Positions 24,316-28,534 of a stretch of DNA of 28,534 nucleotides are shown one piece after another (the first letter of the stretch is position 1; every line of letters begins with the position of its first letter). Origin of the DNA: Lunatibacter sp035460985 (GTDB taxonomy: Bacteria > Bacteroidota > Bacteroidia > Cytophagales > Cyclobacteriaceae). The stretch is taken from contig DATHWC010000259.1 in assembly GCA_035460985.1 (NCBI GenBank), positions 1 through 28,534 on the forward strand. Direction: 5' to 3'. The notes under the pieces are model-generated. The model did no database searches. It saw only the letters and a program-made list of their open reading frames with translations, and was not told where the DNA came from. The position numbers and the translations under genes were made by a program.

Positions 24316-24990
24316 CTAGCTAAGTTTAAATCTAATTGGTAGTCTCATTTTAACCCTTACTGGCCTACCACGCTGTCTACCTGGTTCCCAAGCTGGAGCT
24401 TCTCTTACTACCCTCATTGCTTCTTCATCGCATCCTCCACCGATACCTCTTAAGATATCAACGTCCTGGATAGAACCATCTGTATTCACAACGAAAACTA
24501 CATAAACTGTACCTTCGATACCCATTCTACGGGCCTGAGTGGGATACTTTAGGTTTTTCTGTAGGTATTTATTCCATCCTTCCATTCCTCCTGGAGGGGT
24601 TGGCATATTTTCCACAACGTCGAAAATCTCATCTGCTTTCTCAACTACGGGGGCATCTGCGATAACCACCTCTTTGATGACAGTTTCTTCTTTCACATCG
24701 ACATCAAAATTCACCTCGATTTTCTCCTCGATTTCTACTTCATCAGGAATCTCTTTGATTTCAGGCTGCTCGATTGGTGGTGGTGGTGGTGGTGGCTGCT
24801 CCGTAATCGGAATGTCTAACAATTCTTCAAAATCATCGTTGATTGAGCCTAAATCTTTGAGCAAACCATCTCCATATGATTTGTACTCAAAAGCAAATAG
24901 GACAAGACCAACGCTAATCATCAAACCAAGATTCAGGAACATGCCTGTTTTCTTAGTCAAGTCAGCTTTTGGTGTCTTTTTGGCTTCCAT
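24316..24990 (-). CDS. tonB: TonB-family energy transducer
   Basis: A 224-residue TonB protein. There is one membrane anchor at about 17-34 (MFLNLGLMISVGLVLFAF). A periplasmic linker with a six-proline run (EQPPPPPPPIEQPE, about 63-76) and an acidic Glu/Val/Ile-rich stretch follows. The C-terminal TonB domain (about 132-224) has WNKYLQKNLKYPTQARRMG, EGTVYVVFVVNTDGSIQDV, and APAWEPGRQRGRPVRVKMRL. This is the typical Bacteroidota short TonB, which passes proton-motive-force energy from ExbB/ExbD to outer-membrane SusC-like or siderophore transporters. No exbB or exbD is in the window. It reads as a separate unit with its own terminator; a weak promoter pair (minus-strand TAAAATTG at 25044-25037, CTTG at 25068-25065, 20 bp apart) lies upstream. 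Confidence 0.93.
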   Translation of the reverse strand: MEAKKTPKADLTKKTGMFLNLGLMISVGLVLFAFEYKSYGDGLLKDLGSINDDFEELLDIPITEQPPPPPPPIEQPEIKEIPDEVEIEEKIEVNFDVDVKEETVIKEVVIADAPVVEKADEIFDVVENMPTPPGGMEGWNKYLQKNLKYPTQARRMGIEGTVYVVFVVNTDGSIQDVDILRGIGGGCDEEAMRVVREAPAWEPGRQRGRPVRVKMRLPIRFKLS

Positions 24991-25059
24991 GATTGATTAT
25001 TTTTTTATGGTTGTTAAATTAAGTAATTGCAAGTAACAATTTTACTGATAATATTTTAC

Positions 25060-25437
25060 TTATACAAGCTTGCTTCGCTTCTTCGTCAAATAAACATAAA
25101 TTATGGTCCCTATAGTTCCGCCAGATATATTTGCAACTATATCCCAAACATCAAAAGACCTGCCTGGCACATTCATTTGTAAGAACTCTGTAAATATAGC
25201 GAAAACGATTCCAAAAACTAAATAATTAAGAGATATTTTTCTAATTTTTTTTTCCTTCCTATAATTTCCAATCCATACTCTATTCCACAAAAAGACCATA
25301 CCGAAGAAAAGGGTAAAGTGAATTACCTTATCATATCCGGGAAATTTAGGTAATTCAGGAATGTTATTTCCGGGAGATAAGATGGCATAAGCTACTGCCA
25401 AAGTCCAAATCAGGGCAGGAACAATCCGGTATAGCAT
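25060..25437 (-). CDS. VanZ family membrane protein
   Basis: A 125-residue membrane protein with four predicted helices. VanZ-like features are IVPALIWTLAVAYAILSPG, YDKVIHFTLFFGMVFLWNRV, FGIVFAIFTEFLQMNVPGRS and FDVWDIVANISGGTIGTII. The conserved H in DKVIHF, E in TEFLQ, and R/D in the GRSFDVWDI loop are present. The name comes from the teicoplanin-resistance accessory protein; the chromosomal Bacteroidota members are not known to confer resistance and their role is unclear. It starts 3 bp after the gcvH stop, so it is almost certainly co-transcribed with gcvH. Confidence 0.9.
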   Translation of the reverse strand: MLYRIVPALIWTLAVAYAILSPGNNIPELPKFPGYDKVIHFTLFFGMVFLWNRVWIGNYRKEKKIRKISLNYLVFGIVFAIFTEFLQMNVPGRSFDVWDIVANISGGTIGTIIYVYLTKKRSKLV

Positions 25438-25440
25438 GAA

Positions 25441-25821
25441 TTAAGCTTGACCGATAAGTTCGCTATACTCGTCGTGAGACATTAAATCAGCCGGTGGCTC
25501 TCCGGATAACTTCACTTTAATCATCCAGCCTTCTGCATACGGTGACTCATTTACCAATTCCGGAGATGCTTCTAACGCCCCGTTTAGTTCAATTATTTCC
25601 CCGCTTACAGGCATAAATAGGTCTGACACTGTCTTTACTGCCTCTACGGTTCCAAATACTTCTCCTTTGTCAAAGGATTCGCCTACGGTCTCTACTTCAA
25701 TGTAGACAATATCACCTAATTCTTTTTGGGCAAATTCAGTAATGCCGATTGTGGCAATGTCTCCATCAAATTTAACCCATTCGTGGTCCTTAGTGTACTT
25801 TAGTTCTTCTGGAAAATTCAT
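25441..25821 (-). CDS. gcvH: Glycine cleavage system H protein
   Basis: A 126-residue lipoyl-carrier protein of the glycine cleavage system. It shuttles the aminomethyl group between the P, T and L proteins. The conserved motifs are YTKDHEWVKFDGD, IGITEFAQKELGDIVYIEV, and GTVEAVKTVSDLFMPVSGE with the lipoyl-accepting Lys63. LVNESPYAEGWMIKVKL completes the fold, and the length is standard. No gcvP or gcvT is in the window. It lies 50 bp downstream of sprA, a linkage I recall from other Bacteroidota. A -7-type promoter box in the gap suggests its own start of transcription. Confidence 0.97.
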   Translation of the reverse strand: MNFPEELKYTKDHEWVKFDGDIATIGITEFAQKELGDIVYIEVETVGESFDKGEVFGTVEAVKTVSDLFMPVSGEIIELNGALEASPELVNESPYAEGWMIKVKLSGEPPADLMSHDEYSELIGQA

Positions 25822-25840
25822 AGTTGTTATATTGGTTGAT

Positions 25841-25848
25841 CAAAAATA
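25841..25848 (-). promoter_or_regulatory. Candidate -7 promoter element for gcvH-vanZ
   Basis: On the minus strand TATTTTTG fully matches TAnnTTTG, 19 bp before the gcvH ATG and just past the sprA stop. No convincing TTTG -33 element is found at the usual distance, so the promoter is tentative. Confidence 0.33.
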
Positions 25849-25871
25849 CATGGTTTACCTGATTGATAAAA

Positions 25872-28534
25872 TTATTGACTTAAATTAAATGTTAACTGCC
25901 CACCAAATGCGGTAGAACTTCTTCTAAATGCGGTAGAAACCTTCGGATCGTTTATGGTTCGGTCAAAATAAAACTGAACGTTTAATTTTTGATTGACGAC
26001 GTATCCGATGCTTGGCCGCAGTTGTACATTCAGGTTTCCGTTGGTAAGGGTATTTATTTCCTCTATTTTTCGCTGTATGGTATGTGTATCGACAATGCGT
26101 GTTGATATGCGTATAGTCAGGTCATTGCTGAGTACTTGCTGCCTGCCCTGAATCTTAAAAGGTACTTTTACTCCTGCTTTGGTATATCCCAAATCAAACC
26201 TGAAATCCTGACTTTTTCGTTCCGTAACTTGTGCATTCGAAAAATTAAGGCCAATGTTTCTTTCGGTATTGTATTCAAAACTGATATTCATGCGGTCCTT
26301 GGTTAGGAGATCAACCCCAATTAATGGAGAAAACCTTTCTTCAACAACTACATCGTTTAAAATAAAGATAGGGATATATGAACCAAATTCATCCGTCAAG
26401 CTTGCATTTGGGATCTGTTGCAGCCTGTTATACAATTCCAAACCGTTCTGATAAAGTAGTGAATTTGAAAAATTACTAATGGTATATCGGGAGGTATATT
26501 GATGGGTCAGGTTTATGGAAGAAAAATATTCCTGCAACGCAGGCAACTTGGACAGTCCCCTGTATTCAAGCCGCCAGTTAGGAAGAGGAATTCGCGGAAA
26601 CGGGTTTAGAGAAACTTCCCCAGGTGCTTGCCCTGAATAGGCAGCTAAGAAGGCAGGAATGAGAACATCCTGTCCATTGATGTTGTAAGCACCTCCGGGA
26701 TTGCTTGTTTCCAGTCTGCTTTGGATAATTTGACGGTAATTCTCAAAATTCTGGAATAAGGGAGAGTTATTCTGCGAGTCATCTCTGGCAGAAATAGTAC
26801 GAATCATATTATAACTTATTTCATATGACCCTATCCGATTTGGATTGACGGATGTATAGTTTTCAGAACCTGGACTGCTCCGTCTGAAAATCTCGCTGTA
26901 TTCACCGTTTTCCCGCTTTGTTACGCTCAATGTAATCCTAAAGTCCTTTATAGGTTCAACCAATGAAGATATCTGTAAATTATCTACCCGATTTTGCCTA
27001 AAGCTTTGGGTTAATTGCGTGCTCGCTGCCAACATTCCACGGTTTGCCAGATCAAATCTAATCTGATCATTTTGGCTTCCAAGAATAAAGTCGAGGCCAG
27101 GGTTCATGAAGCTTCGGTCCATTCCCAGCAAACCTGAATTTTCCAAATATCCCGGCAAGAATGTCCCCTGAGTCACTTGATATCTGAAGTTCACTTCTTT
27201 GATCATCATCAAAAAACGGAGGATATTAGAAACGGCTCCCTCCGTGTTGGGCTGTCTATCTTCCTCAGCCCCCGGTTGAGGCTGGGCTTGTGGTCGCCCC
27301 GGAATCGTCGGACGTTTTGGTGCGTTCAGCGCATTTAAGCGCTTATTCTTATTATAGAGACGAATAAAATCTAATTTACCGTTTACAGATCTGTCCCGGG
27401 TATTCTGAATTACATTTCCCAGGGTGTCCCTCTGTCCCAACGCTCCAGTCAACCACCCATAGCTTACTTCATAGCGGGCATCTACTTTGATCCAATCTGT
27501 CAATGGGATCTTATCCAAGGGTACCGAGTAATTAACCACGCCCTGATGGGTGTAATTTGTGGTTCTACCCAATGACCTGATATTGGCTCTAAGTGAATCT
27601 AACTTCGCCTCCGTATCCAAATCCCCTTCCGGTTCATCAACGATGGCGTTCACGCTTGAGCTGAAATCCACCGATAAGTTTTGGGTTAAATCCCAATTTA
27701 CACTATAGAAGCGATTAATATAGAAGCTTTTTTGAAACAATGGTTCCACGCCTACCGTCGTTAATTGGTCATTCCGGTTTTGTGTGCGCATAAATCTCCG
27801 GTCCAGATCAATACGTGCGGATACGAGCGAAGGAGCAAAATTGAAATTTAGATCTTTGACCAGCTGAAAGTATTTACCATCCAAGAACCCGACATTTTTA
27901 AATGGTTCTACTTCTAACGGGTCGGGTTGAAAACTATAGGCAGCACTTCCTCGGTATGTCTCAAAGGTGTAATCCGCCAATTGAATATTACTTTGTTTGA
28001 CTGATCCGAAGGCGTAAGAGAGTGCGAAGTTTTCCAAATCATACACCCGGTTGGTCTCTTTTTCCTGTTTTCGGATTTTCCGGAGATTGTTCACGCTAAA
28101 GTTACGCCGGCTGGATTGATCTAGGACTAAGTCTCTGTAATTATCGCGTTCGGCTCCTGTATTGAATTTCTGCAAAGCTACCTCAAAAGGGACATCAGGA
28201 TTTAATGGGTCGAATTCGGGGCGTGTGCTGGAATTCTCTATACTCATATAAACGGGGATACTTAATCCCAATCCCTTAGGCAAAATTTTATCCACATTGA
28301 CATTAGCGGACACATCGTACTGGGTAGTGGATTCTCTTGCTCTTTCGGACAACCTTGTCTCCAATCCTCCAAACCCAAAGGTGTTGTGGCGAATTGATGA
28401 GGAAATTACAGCTACATCAGCAATCTGTGCGTTGAGCCGGGCATTTGCCGCCCAACCTGAGGATTTGTTGAAATCTGTTACCCGCAATTCATTGGCCCAA
28501 ACACAGACGGATTTGCTTGCTCCACCGGAACTTG
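25872..28534 (-). CDS. sprA: SprA, T9SS outer-membrane translocon (C-terminal part; N-terminus beyond window)
   Basis: The C-terminal 886 residues of SprA (also called Sov), a very large outer-membrane protein of more than 2000 residues that forms the T9SS translocation pore and is needed for gliding where gliding occurs. The frame is open to the window edge. The visible start reads SVCVWANELRVTDFNKSSGW, which is internal SprA sequence, and the TTG at 28487 is not a real start. Other recognisable parts are LPKGLGLSIPVYMSIENSST, DWIKVDARYEVSYGWLTGAL, a Pro/Gln/Glu insertion near 27250-27330, EVNFRYQVTQGTFLPGYL, PLIGVDLLTKDRMNISFEY and the barrel end TAFGGQLTFNLSQ. It works with PorV and PorU, both encoded in this window. 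Confidence 0.94.
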   Translation of the reverse strand, partial: SSGGASKSVCVWANELRVTDFNKSSGWAANARLNAQIADVAVISSSIRHNTFGFGGLETRLSERARESTTQYDVSANVNVDKILPKGLGLSIPVYMSIENSSTRPEFDPLNPDVPFEVALQKFNTGAERDNYRDLVLDQSSRRNFSVNNLRKIRKQEKETNRVYDLENFALSYAFGSVKQSNIQLADYTFETYRGSAAYSFQPDPLEVEPFKNVGFLDGKYFQLVKDLNFNFAPSLVSARIDLDRRFMRTQNRNDQLTTVGVEPLFQKSFYINRFYSVNWDLTQNLSVDFSSSVNAIVDEPEGDLDTEAKLDSLRANIRSLGRTTNYTHQGVVNYSVPLDKIPLTDWIKVDARYEVSYGWLTGALGQRDTLGNVIQNTRDRSVNGKLDFIRLYNKNKRLNALNAPKRPTIPGRPQAQPQPGAEEDRQPNTEGAVSNILRFLMMIKEVNFRYQVTQGTFLPGYLENSGLLGMDRSFMNPGLDFILGSQNDQIRFDLANRGMLAASTQLTQSFRQNRVDNLQISSLVEPIKDFRITLSVTKRENGEYSEIFRRSSPGSENYTSVNPNRIGSYEISYNMIRTISARDDSQNNSPLFQNFENYRQIIQSRLETSNPGGAYNINGQDVLIPAFLAAYSGQAPGEVSLNPFPRIPLPNWRLEYRGLSKLPALQEYFSSINLTHQYTSRYTISNFSNSLLYQNGLELYNRLQQIPNASLTDEFGSYIPIFILNDVVVEERFSPLIGVDLLTKDRMNISFEYNTERNIGLNFSNAQVTERKSQDFRFDLGYTKAGVKVPFKIQGRQQVLSNDLTIRISTRIVDTHTIQRKIEEINTLTNGNLNVQLRPSIGYVVNQKLNVQFYFDRTINDPKVSTAFRRSSTAFGGQLTFNLSQ

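Noticed and set aside
24539..25036. 165-residue plus-strand frame rich in Ser/Thr/Gly opposite tonB
   Set aside because: It is the antisense of the TonB Pro/Glu-rich linker; its Ser/Gly runs arise from the reverse complement of proline and acidic codons.
25060..25437. Glycopeptide-resistance gene based on the VanZ name
   Set aside because: No other van genes are nearby, and generic VanZ-like membrane proteins are common in Bacteroidota without such a role.
25822..25871. Glycine riboswitch upstream of gcvH
   Set aside because: Only 50 bp separate sprA and gcvH and none of the conserved riboswitch stems can fit or be seen.

Overview
The window looks like chromosome from a Bacteroidota bacterium of the order Cytophagales, probably near Cyclobacteriaceae. 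This is an inference from gene content: three type IX secretion system (T9SS) genes (porU, porV, sprA), a YicC protein, a Bacteroidota-type TonB protein, a sprA-gcvH linkage, AT-rich spacers, and several candidate promoters of the Bacteroidota form TTTG-N19/20-TAnnTTTG. Both ends cut a gene: a PAS histidine kinase at the left and sprA at the right. I see no tRNA, rRNA, CRISPR array, insertion sequence or phage gene.

Left part (1-9943). A NarL-type two-component pair (kinase fragment plus response regulator) is followed by the decayed remains of a second pair. These are a signal-peptide/TPR/membrane sensor kinase and a LytTR-type regulator, both broken and largely deleted (1550-2380). Next come a CPA2/Kef-type cation:proton antiporter, a small Mpo1-like (DUF962) membrane protein, and a non-coding spacer with an inverted repeat. 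An NhaC Na+/H+ antiporter follows, translationally overlapped with a DEDDy 3'-5' exonuclease. After a 415-bp spacer with a promoter-like and operator-like cluster comes a divergent polysaccharide-deacetylase-like protein, then a YigZ/IMPACT protein on the other strand.

Centre (10126-18204). A family 2 glycosyltransferase is followed, on the minus strand, by a compact five-gene unit. Read in the transcribed direction it is an MBL-fold hydrolase, phosphatidylserine synthase (pssA), the T9SS sortase porU, the T9SS outer-membrane protein porV, and an M16-like protein lacking the zinc motif. Every junction in this unit overlaps, so the genes are very likely co-transcribed and translationally coupled. 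PorU and PorV work together: PorV shuttles T9SS cargo to PorU, which removes the sorting domain and attaches the cargo to the surface.

Right part (18260-28534). An FAD-dependent oxidoreductase is followed by a 1177-residue secreted or outer-membrane protein that combines a peptidase-MA-like region, a TolB-like propeller, a repeated linker and a barrel-like C-terminus. Then come YicC, DUF2237, a TonB energy transducer with a clear terminator, VanZ, gcvH and the C-terminal 886 residues of SprA, the T9SS translocon.

Most of the window is ordinary housekeeping and envelope biology. The observations most worth following are the decayed signalling locus, the overlapping porU/porV operon with its atypical M16 partner, the modular 1177-residue protein with a 39-residue repeat, and the degenerate deacetylase-like protein. 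I found no convincing evidence of a wholly new system.
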